A stretch of DNA of 44,162 nt from the NCBI RefSeq assembly GCF_004923205.2, contig NZ_SELD02000036.1:1-44162 (forward strand), given 5' to 3'. This stretch comes from Paracoccus aeridis (GTDB lineage Bacteria > Pseudomonadota > Alphaproteobacteria > Rhodobacterales > Rhodobacteraceae). The notes beneath the pieces are model-generated. The model was given only the letters and a program-made list of their open reading frames with translations. It searched no databases and was not told the DNA's origin. The translations under genes and the position numbers were made by a program. Shown here piece by piece: positions 24,807 through 33,898 of the stretch; the stretch's first letter is position 1, and every line of letters begins with the position of its first letter.

Positions 24807-25781
24807 ATGACTGTTTCCCCCTTCCGCAGCCTGATGGCCGTTGCCCTCGTCGCCCTGTCCGCCGGAGCAGCCGCGGCGCAGGATTGGCCGACCGGGCCGG
24901 TCCGCGTCGTCGTGGGCTTTCCCGCCGGGTCTTCCCCCGACACGCTGGCGCGGCTGATCACGCAGCCGCTGACGCAGCGGCTGGGCCAGCCGGTGATCGT
25001 GGACAACAAGCCGGGTGCCGGCGGGGCAATCGGGGTCCAGCAGATGCTGGTGGCCGGCAACGACCACACCTTCGGCGTCACCATCAACGGCCCGCTGACC
25101 ACGTCGCAGCGCATGGTCGACGACCTGGGCTACGACACCGCCACCGATATCGCCCCGGTCGCGCTGATCGCCACCAGTCCGCTGGTGCTGGGCGTCGGCG
25201 CCGGGATGGAGGTCGATGACCTCGCGGGCTTCGTCGAGCTGGCGAAGTCGCGGCCGGGCGACCTGACCTACGGCTCGGTCGGGCAGGGCTCGGGCGCGCA
25301 CCTGACCGCCGAGCTGTTCTCGGGCGCGACCGGGATCGAGATGCTGCACATTCCGTTCACCAGCTATGCCGAGGTCACGACCTCGATCCTGGGCGGAGAG
25401 ATCGACGCGGGCTTCATGGCCCACTCCGCCGCGCTGCCTCATGTCGAGGCTGGGACGATGAAGGTGCTGGGCATCACCTCGGCCGAACCCTCGGCGCTGG
25501 CGCCCGACCTGCCCGTGATGGCCGGGCAGGCCGGTCTGCCCGCGGACTTCCGGGCCGAGCTGTGGAACGCCTTCATCGCCCCCGCCGGCACCGATCCGGC
25601 GATCATCGAGCGGCTGAACACCGAGATCAACGCCATCCTCGCTGACCCGGCGGTGACCGCGCAGCTGCTCGCGATGGGGTGGCAGGCGCAGCCCGGCACG
25701 CCGGCAGAGCTGGCCGATCGCATCGCTGCGGACACCGAGCTGTGGGGCGCGGTCATCGACCGGATCGAGGCGCAGGAATGA
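24807..25781 (+). CDS. tctC: Tripartite tricarboxylate transporter binding protein (Bug/TctC)
   Basis: 324-residue periplasmic binding protein of the Bug family for carboxylates. The signal peptide spans about 1-24 (MTVSPFRSLMAVALVALSAGA, then AAAQ). The mature part opens WPTGPVRVVVGFPAGSSPDT, then LGQPVIVDNKPGAGGAIGVQ, the family hallmark, and LTYGSVGQGSGAHLTAELF. AAAGGA precedes the ATG. A 6-bp stem hairpin lies between it and tctB. The physiological ligand of Bug proteins cannot be read from sequence. Confidence 0.92.
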   Translation: MTVSPFRSLMAVALVALSAGAAAAQDWPTGPVRVVVGFPAGSSPDTLARLITQPLTQRLGQPVIVDNKPGAGGAIGVQQMLVAGNDHTFGVTINGPLTTSQRMVDDLGYDTATDIAPVALIATSPLVLGVGAGMEVDDLAGFVELAKSRPGDLTYGSVGQGSGAHLTAELFSGATGIEMLHIPFTSYAEVTTSILGGEIDAGFMAHSAALPHVEAGTMKVLGITSAEPSALAPDLPVMAGQAGLPADFRAELWNAFIAPAGTDPAIIERLNTEINAILADPAVTAQLLAMGWQAQPGTPAELADRIAADTELWGAVIDRIEAQE

Positions 25782-25798
25782 CCTGCCCGCGGCGGGAT

Positions 25799-25818
25799 CG
25801 GCGCCCGGCCCCGCGCCG
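25799..25818 (+). terminator. GC hairpin between tctC and tctB
   Basis: CGGCGC (25799-25804) and GCGCCG (25813-25818) form a perfect 6-bp stem with an 8-base loop, 18 bases after the binding-protein stop and 3 bases before the tctB ATG. It may lower read-through and also limit tctB translation. Confidence 0.42.
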
Positions 25819-25821
25819 CTG

Positions 25822-26268
25822 ATGCAGCGCGATCTGCATGACCTGTGGGGCGGGGCGGTTCTCGCCCTGCTGGGGCTGGCGGTGGCGGTCCATTCGGCCG
25901 TTTCCTACGACTTCGGCACGCTGCGGCAGATGGGGCCGGGGTTCTTCCCGACCCTGCTGGGGGCAACGCTGGCCGTGCTGGGCATGATCGTGGCGGTGCC
26001 GGCATGGCGCCGGCAGGGACAGGCCGCGCCGGTGGCCCTGCCAGAGGCGGCCGCGGTCCTGGGGTCGATCGTGCTGTTCGGGCTGACGCTGGACTGGCTG
26101 GGGCTGGTCGCCGCGACTGCCCTGACGGCGATGATCGCGACGCTGCCTTCGGAACGGCGCGGCTGGCGCTGGCGCGTGGTGCTGGCGGGGGCGCTCGCGC
26201 TGCTGGTCTGGCTGGTCTTCAGCGTCGGGCTGCAGATGACCATCCCCGTCTGGCCCTGGAGCCGCTGA
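25822..26268 (+). CDS. tctB: Tripartite tricarboxylate transporter small membrane subunit TctB
   Basis: 148 residues with four spans. YDFGTLRQMGPGFFPTLLGA near 33-52 is the conserved TctB block. A Pro/Ala-rich loop then leads to two more spans and VFSVGLQMTIPVWPW at the C-terminus, where the family has L-x-[LV]-x-[LI]-P-x-[WG]. The stop overlaps the tctA ATG (TGATG at 26266-26270). TctB is the small four-helix partner of TctA. Confidence 0.88.
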   Translation: MQRDLHDLWGGAVLALLGLAVAVHSAVSYDFGTLRQMGPGFFPTLLGATLAVLGMIVAVPAWRRQGQAAPVALPEAAAVLGSIVLFGLTLDWLGLVAATALTAMIATLPSERRGWRWRVVLAGALALLVWLVFSVGLQMTIPVWPWSR

Positions 26269-27764
26269 TGTCCGCGGCGGAAGGTCTGATCTTCGGCCTG
26301 GGCGTGGCGCTGCAGCCCACGATCATGCTGTACTGCCTGATCGGCGTGGTGCTGGGCACGCTCATCGGCGTGCTGCCGGGCATCGGGGCGATGGCAGCGA
26401 TCTCGTTGCTGCTGCCGATCACCTACTATATCCCGCCCGAGGCCGCGCTGGTGATGCTCGCGGGCGTCTATTACGGCTCGCAATACGGCGGCGCGGTCGC
26501 GTCGATCCTGCTGCGCCTGCCGGGCACGCCGCAATCGGTGGTGACGGCGCTGGACGGCTATCCGATGACCCAGCAGGGACGCGCTGGCGTGGCGCTGTTC
26601 GCGTCGATGGTGTCGTCCTTCGCAGGCTCGATCCTGGGCATCGTGGTGCTGGTGCTGCTGGCGTCGTGGCTGTCGGCGGTGGCCACCAGCTTCGGCGCCG
26701 CCGACTATGCGGCGATGATGGTGCTGGGTCTGGTCGCGGCATCGACCATCGGCGCGGCGGCGCCGGCCAAGGCGCTGGCCATGGTCGTGCTGGGGCTGAT
26801 CCTGGGTTGCGTCGGCACCGACGTGAACTCGGGCGTGCAGCGGCTGAACTTCGGATCCACCCAGCTGATGGACGGGATCAATCTCGTGGCGCTTGCGATG
26901 GGGCTCTTCGGCGTGGCCGAGGTGATCGGCGGCATCCGCGGAGCCGAGCGGCACGGCGTGCCCGAACGGGTTTCCTTCGCGCAGATGATGCCGGGCCGCG
27001 ACGACGCCCGGCGGATGGTGGGACCGACCCTGCGGGGCACGGGCGTGGGCAGTTTCTTCGGCGCGCTGCCCGGGACGGGGTCCACGATCTCGTCCTTCCT
27101 GTCCTATGCGCTGGAACGCCGGATCGCGAGGCGCCCGGAACGCTTCGGCAAGGGTGCGATCGAGGGCGTGGCCGGTCCCGAGGCCGCCAACAACGCGGCG
27201 GCGATCACCGCCTTTGTCCCCACGCTGACGCTGGGGATACCGGGCGACCCGATCATGGCGTTGATGCTGGGGGCGCTGGTCATCCACGGCGTCCAGCCCG
27301 GCCCCATGATGATCGAGGCCCGGCCCGAGATGTTCTGGGGGCTCGTCGTCAGCTTCGGCATCGGCAACCTGCTGCTGCTGATCCTGAACCTGCCGCTGAT
27401 CGGGATCTGGGTGTCGATCCTGCGCATCCCGTTCCGCTGGCTCTACCCCGCGATCATCGTCTTTGTCTGCCTGGGCGTGTATTCGGTTCGGGGCAGCACC
27501 TTCGACATTCTCGCGGTGGCGGTGATCGGGGCGGCGGGATATGCGCTGATCCTGGCATCGTTCAGCCCGGCGCTGCTGCTTCTGGGCTTCGTGCTGGGAC
27601 CGCTGATCGAGACGAACCTGCGGCGGGCGCTGCTGATCTCGCGCGGGGATCCGATGGTGTTTCTGGAACGCCCGATCGCCGCGTTCTTCGTCTGCGCCTC
27701 GGTGGCTCTGCTGTTGCTGTCGGCGGCGCAGTCCTTCCGCCGCCGGGGCAGGCGGGCTGCTTAA
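26268..27764 (+). CDS. tctA: Tripartite tricarboxylate transporter large permease TctA
   Basis: 498-residue permease with about twelve spans. Family repeats are clear: GTLIGVLPGIGAMAAISLLL near 27-46, LAGVYYGSQYGGAVASILLR near 63-82, and the second-half equivalents GVGSFFGALPGTGSTISSF and GPEAANNAAAITAFVPTLTL GIPG. Start at 26268, overlapping the tctB stop. The first-half loop reads LRLPGTPQSV where many relatives have N-x-P-G. TctCBA probably imports a di- or tricarboxylate or aromatic acid using the proton or sodium gradient. Confidence 0.93.
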   Translation: MSAAEGLIFGLGVALQPTIMLYCLIGVVLGTLIGVLPGIGAMAAISLLLPITYYIPPEAALVMLAGVYYGSQYGGAVASILLRLPGTPQSVVTALDGYPMTQQGRAGVALFASMVSSFAGSILGIVVLVLLASWLSAVATSFGAADYAAMMVLGLVAASTIGAAAPAKALAMVVLGLILGCVGTDVNSGVQRLNFGSTQLMDGINLVALAMGLFGVAEVIGGIRGAERHGVPERVSFAQMMPGRDDARRMVGPTLRGTGVGSFFGALPGTGSTISSFLSYALERRIARRPERFGKGAIEGVAGPEAANNAAAITAFVPTLTLGIPGDPIMALMLGALVIHGVQPGPMMIEARPEMFWGLVVSFGIGNLLLLILNLPLIGIWVSILRIPFRWLYPAIIVFVCLGVYSVRGSTFDILAVAVIGAAGYALILASFSPALLLLGFVLGPLIETNLRRALLISRGDPMVFLERPIAAFFVCASVALLLLSAAQSFRRRGRRAA

Positions 27765-27910
27765 GGCTAAGCGGGTCCTGCGACGCCTGCGCGACGCCAA
27801 GCCGGCTGCGCGACGTCGATCTCGGCAGCGGTCAGGGATCGAGAAAGCGATTGCGCGAGAGCCGGGATGGCGGAAGGATTGCGGCTCCTCCTCATTTTGC
27901 CCAGGCTGTC

Positions 27911-28816
27911 ATGGCGACACTGAACTGGAACCACCTGCGCGTCTTCGCGGCCATCGCCGAGAACGGGGGCGTCACCCGCGCCGCGCAGGCCTTGGGAATG
28001 AGCCAGTCGGCCGTCAGCCAGACCCTGCTGCGGCTGGAAACGGCGATGGACCGCACGCTGGTCCGGCGCGAGGGGCGCGGCTTCAGCCTGACGCCGATGG
28101 GCGAGGCGGTTCTGGCCGACGCGCAGGCGATGCAGACGGCGGCCGAGCGCATCGGCCTGCGCGTGGGCCAGCACCGGCCCGAACTGCGGGTGATGGTCGT
28201 CTCGAACCTGATCTCTCCGCTGCTGGACGAGGCCATCCGCCTGTTCCACCAGCGCCACCCGGAAACCCTGCTGCGGGTCGATGTCCGCAACAGCCACGAC
28301 ATCGTGGCGAGCCTGCGCGAGCAGGCGCACGGCGTCGGCATCTGCCTGCTGAGCGATCCGGTGCCGGAACTCGATTGCCGCTTCCTGTTCCGGGACGAAT
28401 GGTCCGTCTTCTGCGGCGTCGAGCATCCGCTGTTCGGGCGCGAAGAGATCACGCTGGAAGAATTGCGGACGGAGCCGTTCGTGGCCTTTGCCTGCGCCCG
28501 TGACGGCGCCGGGCTGGAACCCATGGGCCCCTTGAGCATCCGCCTGGGCCTTGGCCAAAGCACCAGCGGCATCAGCGCGCATGTCGAGGAGGTGCGGCGG
28601 ATGATCGTCTCGGGCGTGGGGCTTGGCCTGCTGCCCTGGTCATCGGCCCGCGCCGAGGTCGAGGCCGGGCTGCTCTGGCCGGTCCGCACCACGGGCGAAT
28701 GGCTGGGCACGCATATCTACCTGGTCCGTCACCCCCGCGCCTGCACCCTGGCCGAGACGCAGTTCGCCGACGTGATCGAGGAACTGCTGCCGCTCATTTC
28801 ATCCCCGCGCCGCTGA
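27911..28816 (+). CDS. LysR-type transcriptional regulator
   Basis: 301 residues. An N-terminal winged helix-turn-helix spans about 5-62 (NWNHLRVFAAIAENGGVTRA, then LGMSQSAVSQTLLRLE). The LysR effector domain begins at about 90 (LRVMVVSNLISPLLDEAIRL). ATG at 27911 follows 146 bp of non-coding sequence after tctA. It could control tctCBA, with which it shares a strand, or the convergent eight-gene operon ending 8 bp downstream. LysR genes usually lie divergent from a target, which is not the case here. Confidence 0.9.
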   Translation: MATLNWNHLRVFAAIAENGGVTRAAQALGMSQSAVSQTLLRLETAMDRTLVRREGRGFSLTPMGEAVLADAQAMQTAAERIGLRVGQHRPELRVMVVSNLISPLLDEAIRLFHQRHPETLLRVDVRNSHDIVASLREQAHGVGICLLSDPVPELDCRFLFRDEWSVFCGVEHPLFGREEITLEELRTEPFVAFACARDGAGLEPMGPLSIRLGLGQSTSGISAHVEEVRRMIVSGVGLGLLPWSSARAEVEAGLLWPVRTTGEWLGTHIYLVRHPRACTLAETQFADVIEELLPLISSPRR

Positions 28817-28829
28817 CCTCAGGGTCAGC
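28812..28829. terminator. Bidirectional hairpin between convergent LysR and ThDP-enzyme genes
   Basis: GCTGACC (28812-28818) and GGTCAGC (28823-28829) form a perfect 7-bp stem with loop TCAG. The stop codons of both convergent genes (28814-28816 plus, 28825-28827 minus) lie inside the stem, so one hairpin can serve both transcripts. There is no T-tract on either side. Confidence 0.5.
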
Positions 28830-30363
28830 ACAGCATCGCCTCGATCAGCATCGGGCCGGGTTCGCGGACCGAGGCGGCGATGGCGCGGTGCAGTTCCGCC
28901 GCGTCCTCGACCCGCTGCGACGGCACGCCCATGCCGCGGGCCAGCGCGCAGAAATCCAGATCCGGCCGGCGCAGGTCCAGCATGTCCAGCGCCGTGGGAC
29001 CGGGGTTGGCGCCGACGCGCAGAAGCTCTCCCTTCAGGATCTCGTAGCTGCGGTTGGCGAAGATGATGGTGGTGACGTTCAGCCCCTCGCGCGCCTGCGT
29101 CCACAGGCCCTGCAGCGTGTACATGGCGGAGCCGTCGGCCTGCAGCGCCACGACCGGCCGGTCGGGGCAGGCGACCGCGGCCCCCGTGGCCAGCGGCACG
29201 CCGATCCCGATCGAGCCGCCGGTGATGGACAGCCAGGACAGGGGCGGCGCGCCCGCGGCCAGCCGGCCCACGTCGCGGCCGCGGGTGATGCCCTCGTCGA
29301 TGACGATCGCCCCGTCCGGCAGGGCCGAGGCGATCGCCTGCGACAGCGCGAGATCGTTCAGCGGCCCGGCGCGCGGGGCCTCGGGGCGGGGCGCGTCGGT
29401 GCCCTGCCACGGCTTGGCGCCGACCCGTGCGGCCAGCCCTGCCAGCGCGGCGCGGCCGTCCTCACCCCGGTCGGCCAGCGTCACCACGCGGCAGTCTTGG
29501 GGCAGCAGGACGCTTGGCCGGTCGGGATAGGCGAAGAAGGCGACAGGCTCGACCGTCTCGACCAGCACGGCGCGGTCGAACCGCGAGAGCGCTTCCAGCG
29601 CCATGTCGATGGGGTAGGGGATGCGCGGAATGACCGGCCGGCCCGCGCCCAGCTCGACCCGCCGGTTCGCGCCGGGAGCCATCAGCGTGGCTCCGGTCTT
29701 TTCGGCGATGCCGGCGGCCAAGGCCATCGCCGCCAGGTCCTCAAGCACCGTGCCGCCGATCAGCAGCACCGCGCCGGGGCCGAGCGCCTCTGCCGCGCGG
29801 CTGACCGCCTCGTTGGGCACTGCGGCGGGCGGGGCGACGGGCAGGGGCGGGGCGATCACGCCGCCCTCGTCCCATCCCAGGTCGGCGGGCAGGATCAGCG
29901 TCGCCACCCTGCCGGGGTGAGAGGACGCCGCCGCCAGCCCCTCCATCGCGTCGCGGGCGAGCGTCGCGGCCGAGGTGCCGGTCTTGACCCAGTCGGAGAA
30001 CGGCGCGACCGTGCCCGCCAGATCGGCGGACAGCGGCGCGTCGTAGCCGAGGTGCCGGACGGCGTGTTCGCCCACCAGGTTCAGCACCGGCACCCGGCCC
30101 TTGCGGGCGTTGTGCAGGTTTGCCGCGCCATTGGCGAAGCCGGGCGCGAGATGCAGCAGCGTGGCGGCGGGCTTGCCCGCCATGCGCGCGTAGCCGTCGG
30201 CGGCCCCGGTCACGACGCCCTCGAACAGCCCCAGCACGCAGCGCATCAGCCGGGTGCGGTCCAGCGCATCCACGAACTGCATCTCGGACGTGCCGGGATT
30301 GGCGAAGCACACCTCTGTTCCCGCGGCGTGCAGGCTGCGGACGACGCTTTCCGCCCCGTTCAT
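28825..30363 (-). CDS. ThDP-dependent enzyme (acetolactate synthase / benzoylformate decarboxylase-like)
   Basis: 512 residues with the three ThDP-enzyme domains: pyrimidine-binding N-domain with catalytic Glu48 (LGLFEGVVTGAADGYARM), a central domain (about 185-320), and the PP-binding domain. The ThDP/Mg motif reads QADGSAMYTLQ...FANRSY in place of the common GDGS...NN; the Asp, Ser and final Asn are kept. Members decarboxylate or ligate 2-oxoacids. Start overlaps the ATPase stop (ATGA at 30360-30363). Last gene of the long minus operon, so it probably acts on a 2-oxoacid from the imported compound. Specific substrate unknown. Confidence 0.88.
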   Translation of the reverse strand: MNGAESVVRSLHAAGTEVCFANPGTSEMQFVDALDRTRLMRCVLGLFEGVVTGAADGYARMAGKPAATLLHLAPGFANGAANLHNARKGRVPVLNLVGEHAVRHLGYDAPLSADLAGTVAPFSDWVKTGTSAATLARDAMEGLAAASSHPGRVATLILPADLGWDEGGVIAPPLPVAPPAAVPNEAVSRAAEALGPGAVLLIGGTVLEDLAAMALAAGIAEKTGATLMAPGANRRVELGAGRPVIPRIPYPIDMALEALSRFDRAVLVETVEPVAFFAYPDRPSVLLPQDCRVVTLADRGEDGRAALAGLAARVGAKPWQGTDAPRPEAPRAGPLNDLALSQAIASALPDGAIVIDEGITRGRDVGRLAAGAPPLSWLSITGGSIGIGVPLATGAAVACPDRPVVALQADGSAMYTLQGLWTQAREGLNVTTIIFANRSYEILKGELLRVGANPGPTALDMLDLRRPDLDFCALARGMGVPSQRVEDAAELHRAIAASVREPGPMLIEAMLC

Positions 30364-31421
30364 GCGGCGTCCTTCCGGGCATTGGCAAGCACCTGAAGCC
30401 GCCTTGCGAGTGCCGGGCTGTCGGTGCCGGCGGCTTCCTTCCGCATCGGCGGCAGGGTTTCGGCGAAGTGGCAGGCGACGAGATCGCCGCCGACCGGCCG
30501 CAGTTCGGGCCGGTCCACGCGGCAGCGGTCCTGCGCGAAAGGGCAGCGCGGGTGGAAGGCGCAGCCGGGCGGCGGCGCCATCGCGCTGGCCGTTTCCCCC
30601 TTGAGCGGCACGTGCGCGACGCGGTCCGACGGCACCGGGCGGGGGGCCGCCGCGATCAGCGACCGGGTATAGGGGTGGCGCGGATCGGCAAACAGCCGCG
30701 CGGCATCGGCCTGTTCGACGATGCGGCCCAGATACATGACCGCGACGCGGGTGGCGATGTGGCGCACCACCGCAAGGTCATGGCTGATGAAGACATAGGC
30801 CACGCCCGTCTCGGCCTGCAGATCCTGCAGCAGGTTCACGATCTGCGCCTGGACGGACACGTCCAGCGCGCTGACCGGCTCGTCGCAGACGATCAGCCGG
30901 GGGTTGGTCGCCAGCGCCCGCGCGATGCCGACGCGCTGGCGCTGCCCGCCGGAAAACTCGTGCGGATAGCGGCCCGCGTGCCAGGACGACAGCCCGGCCA
31001 TTCCCAGCACCTCGTCGATCCGGCGGTCCAGCCCCGCCCCGCCCGCCATGCCATGCAGGCGCAGCGGCTCGGCGATGACCTCGCGCACGGTCATGCGCGG
31101 GTTGAGCGAGCCGAAGGGGTCCTGGAAGATCATCTGCATCTCGCGCCGCGCGGCCCGAAGCTCGGCCGGGGAAAGCGAGAAGACGTCGCGCCCGTTCAGC
31201 AGCACCCTGCCGGACGTCGGCTCGTGCAGCCGCAGGATGGTGCGCCCGGCCGTGGATTTTCCGCAGCCGGATTCGCCCACGATGGCCAGCGTCTCGCCCG
31301 CGCCCAGCGTGAAGCTGACGTCGGTGACGGCCTGCACCGCGCCGGTCACCCGGCGCATGAGGCCGCGGCGGACGGGAAAGTGCTTGGTCACGTTCTCGAC
31401 GGACAGAAGGGGCGCGCTCAT
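30360..31421 (-). CDS. Peptide-type ABC transporter ATP-binding protein (DppF-like)
   Basis: 353-residue ATPase. VTKHFPVRRGLMRRVTGAVQ at the start is typical of the DppF/OppF side. Walker [21 protein letters not shown], signature FSGGQRQR, Walker B IVCDEPVSALDVSVQAQ, and the C-terminal GCAFHPRCPFAQDRC Cys motif follow. Start at 31421 overlaps the DppD-like stop by 4 bp. It is the partner of the preceding ATPase in the importer encoded between 28825 and 38955. Confidence 0.92.
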   Translation of the reverse strand: MSAPLLSVENVTKHFPVRRGLMRRVTGAVQAVTDVSFTLGAGETLAIVGESGCGKSTAGRTILRLHEPTSGRVLLNGRDVFSLSPAELRAARREMQMIFQDPFGSLNPRMTVREVIAEPLRLHGMAGGAGLDRRIDEVLGMAGLSSWHAGRYPHEFSGGQRQRVGIARALATNPRLIVCDEPVSALDVSVQAQIVNLLQDLQAETGVAYVFISHDLAVVRHIATRVAVMYLGRIVEQADAARLFADPRHPYTRSLIAAAPRPVPSDRVAHVPLKGETASAMAPPPGCAFHPRCPFAQDRCRVDRPELRPVGGDLVACHFAETLPPMRKEAAGTDSPALARRLQVLANARKDAA

Positions 31422-32404
31422 GCCGCGGCCTCCTCGATGGGCGCGCGCCAGCAGGCGACGCTGTGGTCCGGCCCGAGGGGGGCCAGCGGCGGCTGCCGGG
31501 CGCGGCAGACGTCTATCGCCAGCGGGCAGCGCGAGGCGAAGCGGCAGCCCTGCCGGTTGGCCCAGGGCGGCGGGACCGAACCGGGGATGGTGGCAAGGCG
31601 GTCGGCGGGCGCGTCCAGGCGCGGGACCGCCGCCATCAGCCCGATGGTATAGGGATGCTGCGGGTCGGCGAACAGCGCCCTGGTCGGCGCGCGTTCGACG
31701 ACAAGCCCGCCATACATCACCGCCACCTCGTCGCATGTCTCGGCCACGACGCCCAGATCGTGCGTGATGAGCAGGATGGCCGTGCCGGTGCGTTCCTGCA
31801 GGTTCTGCAGCAGTTCCAGGATCTGCGCCTGGATCGTCACGTCCAGCGCCGTCGTGGGTTCGTCGGCGATCAGCAGCACGGGGTCGTTCGCCAGCGCCAT
31901 CGCGATCATCACCCGCTGGCGCTGGCCGCCCGAAAGCTGGTGCGGGTAGTCGTCGATCCGCTTGGCGGGCGAGGGCAGGCCGACCATGTCCAGAAGCTCG
32001 ACGGCCCGGTCGCGGGCGGCGCGGTCGGGCAGGTCGGAATGGGCCTGCAGCATCTCGCGCAACTGCACCCCCAGCGTGTAGACGGGGTTGAGCGAGGTCA
32101 TCGGCTCCTGAAAGACCATGCCGATGCGGCCGCCGCGCAGCTTGCGCATCTCGGATTCCGGCAGGGCCAGCAGGTCGCGCCCCTCGAACATGATCCGCCC
32201 GCCGGCGTAGTGCCCGGGCGGCTGGGGCACCAGGCGCATGACGGCCAGCGAGGTCACCGACTTGCCGCAGCCGGATTCGCCCACCAGTCCCAGCGTCCGG
32301 CCTTTCTCCAAAGTCAGGTCGATGCCGTTGACGGCGGGAAAGCGGTGCCGGGGGGCGCCGAACTCGATCACCAGGTTCTCGATGGAAAGCAACGGTCCGC
32401 TCAT
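31418..32404 (-). CDS. Peptide-type ABC transporter ATP-binding protein (DppD-like)
   Basis: 328-residue ATPase. Walker A GESGCGKS near 41-48, [16 protein letters not shown], signature LSGGQRQR, Walker [33 protein letters not shown], and a [16 protein letters not shown]-terminal Cys cluster. Start at 32404 overlaps the amidohydrolase stop by 4 bp. Placing an amidohydrolase between the binding protein and the ATPases, inside the transporter gene set, links import and hydrolysis of one substrate. Confidence 0.92.
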   Translation of the reverse strand: MSGPLLSIENLVIEFGAPRHRFPAVNGIDLTLEKGRTLGLVGESGCGKSVTSLAVMRLVPQPPGHYAGGRIMFEGRDLLALPESEMRKLRGGRIGMVFQEPMTSLNPVYTLGVQLREMLQAHSDLPDRAARDRAVELLDMVGLPSPAKRIDDYPHQLSGGQRQRVMIAMALANDPVLLIADEPTTALDVTIQAQILELLQNLQERTGTAILLITHDLGVVAETCDEVAVMYGGLVVERAPTRALFADPQHPYTIGLMAAVPRLDAPADRLATIPGSVPPPWANRQGCRFASRCPLAIDVCRARQPPLAPLGPDHSVACWRAPIEEAAA

Positions 32405-33843
32405 GGCATCCGTCCATAGACGAAGGGCGAGGCCTCGTCGTGGCTGCGCCCGGCGAAGTCGCGGGCGGCGAAGTCGATTTCGGCCTGCCGCTGCGCGGCC
32501 TCCAGCCGGTCCAGCGCGGCGGGAAGGTCGAAAGCCAGCGCGCGCCCGTCCTCGACCACCTGCCGGCCATCGACGAAGACCTGCCGGACCGGACGCTCGC
32601 CCGCGACATAGATCAGGGACCGCAGCGGGTCGCGCACCGGGCGCATTGCCGGATGGTCCAGATCGGCCATGAACAGGTCCGCCTTGGCCCCGGGCGCCAG
32701 CCGCCCGATGTCGTCCCGGCCGAGGATCGTGGCCCCGCCGACGGTCGCGGCGTCGAACACGTCCGAGGTCCGCAGGTCGAACACGTCCCCCGACATCAAG
32801 CGCGAATTGATCAGGACGTGCCGCATCTCCTCGATCATGTTGTGGGGGTAGGTGTCGGTCCCTATCCCCAGGGCCACGCCCGCGCGGCGATAGCGGCCGA
32901 AGCTGCGCAGCGCGATGCCGCGGCGCTGGAACACGGTCGGGCAATGCGCGACCGCGGTGCCGCTGGCCGACAGCCGGTCCAGGTCGCGGTCATGCGGCCA
33001 ATGCACCCAGGGGTGATCGTTCAGGAAGATGCCGTGTCCGATGATCGTGCCCGCCCCCAGCACGCCCAGCTCGTCGAGCCACTCGACCGGGGTGCGGCCG
33101 TGGCGGCGGGTGATCTCGTGGAATTCGACGACCGACTGCGCGGCATGGATCTGCATGGGCACGCCGCGCCGACGCGCCTCGGCGTGGCTGTCGCGGATCA
33201 GCTCGGGCGTGCAGGTGTCGATCTGCGAGGGCGCGACCATCCCCGTGATGCGGCCGCTCTCATGCGCGGTGGCGCGGTCGATGAAGCCCATCGCGTCGGC
33301 CATGGCGCGCTCGCCGTCCTGGGGCTTCCAGTCGTAATGGACGACATGGCCATCGGTGGTCCCCCAGCTGGCCGAGCGGTACATCGGCGCCACGATCCCC
33401 CGCAGCCCCGACTGCGCCAGCAGGTCCAGCCAGCCGTCATAGACGACCGACAGGTCCACCAGCGTCGTCACCCCGGATTGCAACAGTTCCGAATAGGCGA
33501 CCTGGGTGCAGGCCTGCGTCCCTTCTCCGCTGGTGCCGAAAAGCGGCATGTATTCGTAGAGCGAGCTCATGTACAGCGCCGGGCTGCCGAGTTCGTCCAG
33601 GAAGCCCTTGTTCAACGGCTCGGACAGCGGATGCGAATGGATGTTCACCAGCCCCGGCGATACCAGGCTGCGGCTGCCGTCGATCTTGCGCGCGGCGGGG
33701 CCGTCGTAGCGCCCGCCCACATGCACCAGCCGGTCGCCCGCAAAGGCGACATCGCCCGAGGTGAAGCGGTGGCCGGCTGCGGTCTCGTCCCAGGCGACGA
33801 TCCACGGGCAATCGCGGATGACGGTGGCGTTCTTCGGTTCCAT
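32401..33843 (-). CDS. Metal-dependent amidohydrolase (TrzN/ATZ-like subfamily)
   Basis: 480-residue TIM-barrel amidohydrolase with the metal ligands visible: His69 and His71 (NIHSHP), a barrel His in PMQIHAAQS, the His of IIGHGIFL, and the Asp of GIGTDTYPHNM. The C-terminal small domain has LAPGAKADLFMADLDHPAM. This group hydrolyses amino or amide groups on rings, such as guanine, cytosine, chlorotriazines and S-adenosylhomocysteine relatives. ATG at 33843 has GGAGGGGGA upstream. It lies between the binding-protein gene and the ATPase genes of the same operon. Chemistry predicted; substrate not recognisable. Confidence 0.88.
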   Translation of the reverse strand: MEPKNATVIRDCPWIVAWDETAAGHRFTSGDVAFAGDRLVHVGGRYDGPAARKIDGSRSLVSPGLVNIHSHPLSEPLNKGFLDELGSPALYMSSLYEYMPLFGTSGEGTQACTQVAYSELLQSGVTTLVDLSVVYDGWLDLLAQSGLRGIVAPMYRSASWGTTDGHVVHYDWKPQDGERAMADAMGFIDRATAHESGRITGMVAPSQIDTCTPELIRDSHAEARRRGVPMQIHAAQSVVEFHEITRRHGRTPVEWLDELGVLGAGTIIGHGIFLNDHPWVHWPHDRDLDRLSASGTAVAHCPTVFQRRGIALRSFGRYRRAGVALGIGTDTYPHNMIEEMRHVLINSRLMSGDVFDLRTSDVFDAATVGGATILGRDDIGRLAPGAKADLFMADLDHPAMRPVRDPLRSLIYVAGERPVRQVFVDGRQVVEDGRALAFDLPAALDRLEAAQRQAEIDFAARDFAGRSHDEASPFVYGRMP

Positions 33844-33867
33844 GCTCTCCCCCTCCGCAAGGAAATC

Positions 33868-33891
33868 GGCGGGGCCGCGGACGGCCCCGCC
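33868..33891 (-). terminator. GC hairpin after binding-protein gene (partial terminator or stabiliser)
   Basis: GGCGGGGCC (33868-33876) and GGCCCCGCC (33883-33891) form a perfect 9-bp stem with a 6-base loop, immediately 3' of the binding-protein stop (33899, minus strand) and upstream of the amidohydrolase ribosome site. There is no T-tract. Confidence 0.6.
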
Positions 33892-33898
33892 CGTCCGG

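Noticed and set aside
30120..31652. 510-codon plus-strand open frame across ThDP-enzyme and ATPase genes
   Set aside because: It spans several real genes on the other strand, is composition-biased and has no domain.
3147..33891. The four binding-protein hairpins as copies of one dispersed repeat
   Set aside because: Stem and loop sequences differ in all four, so they are separate structures in a similar position.
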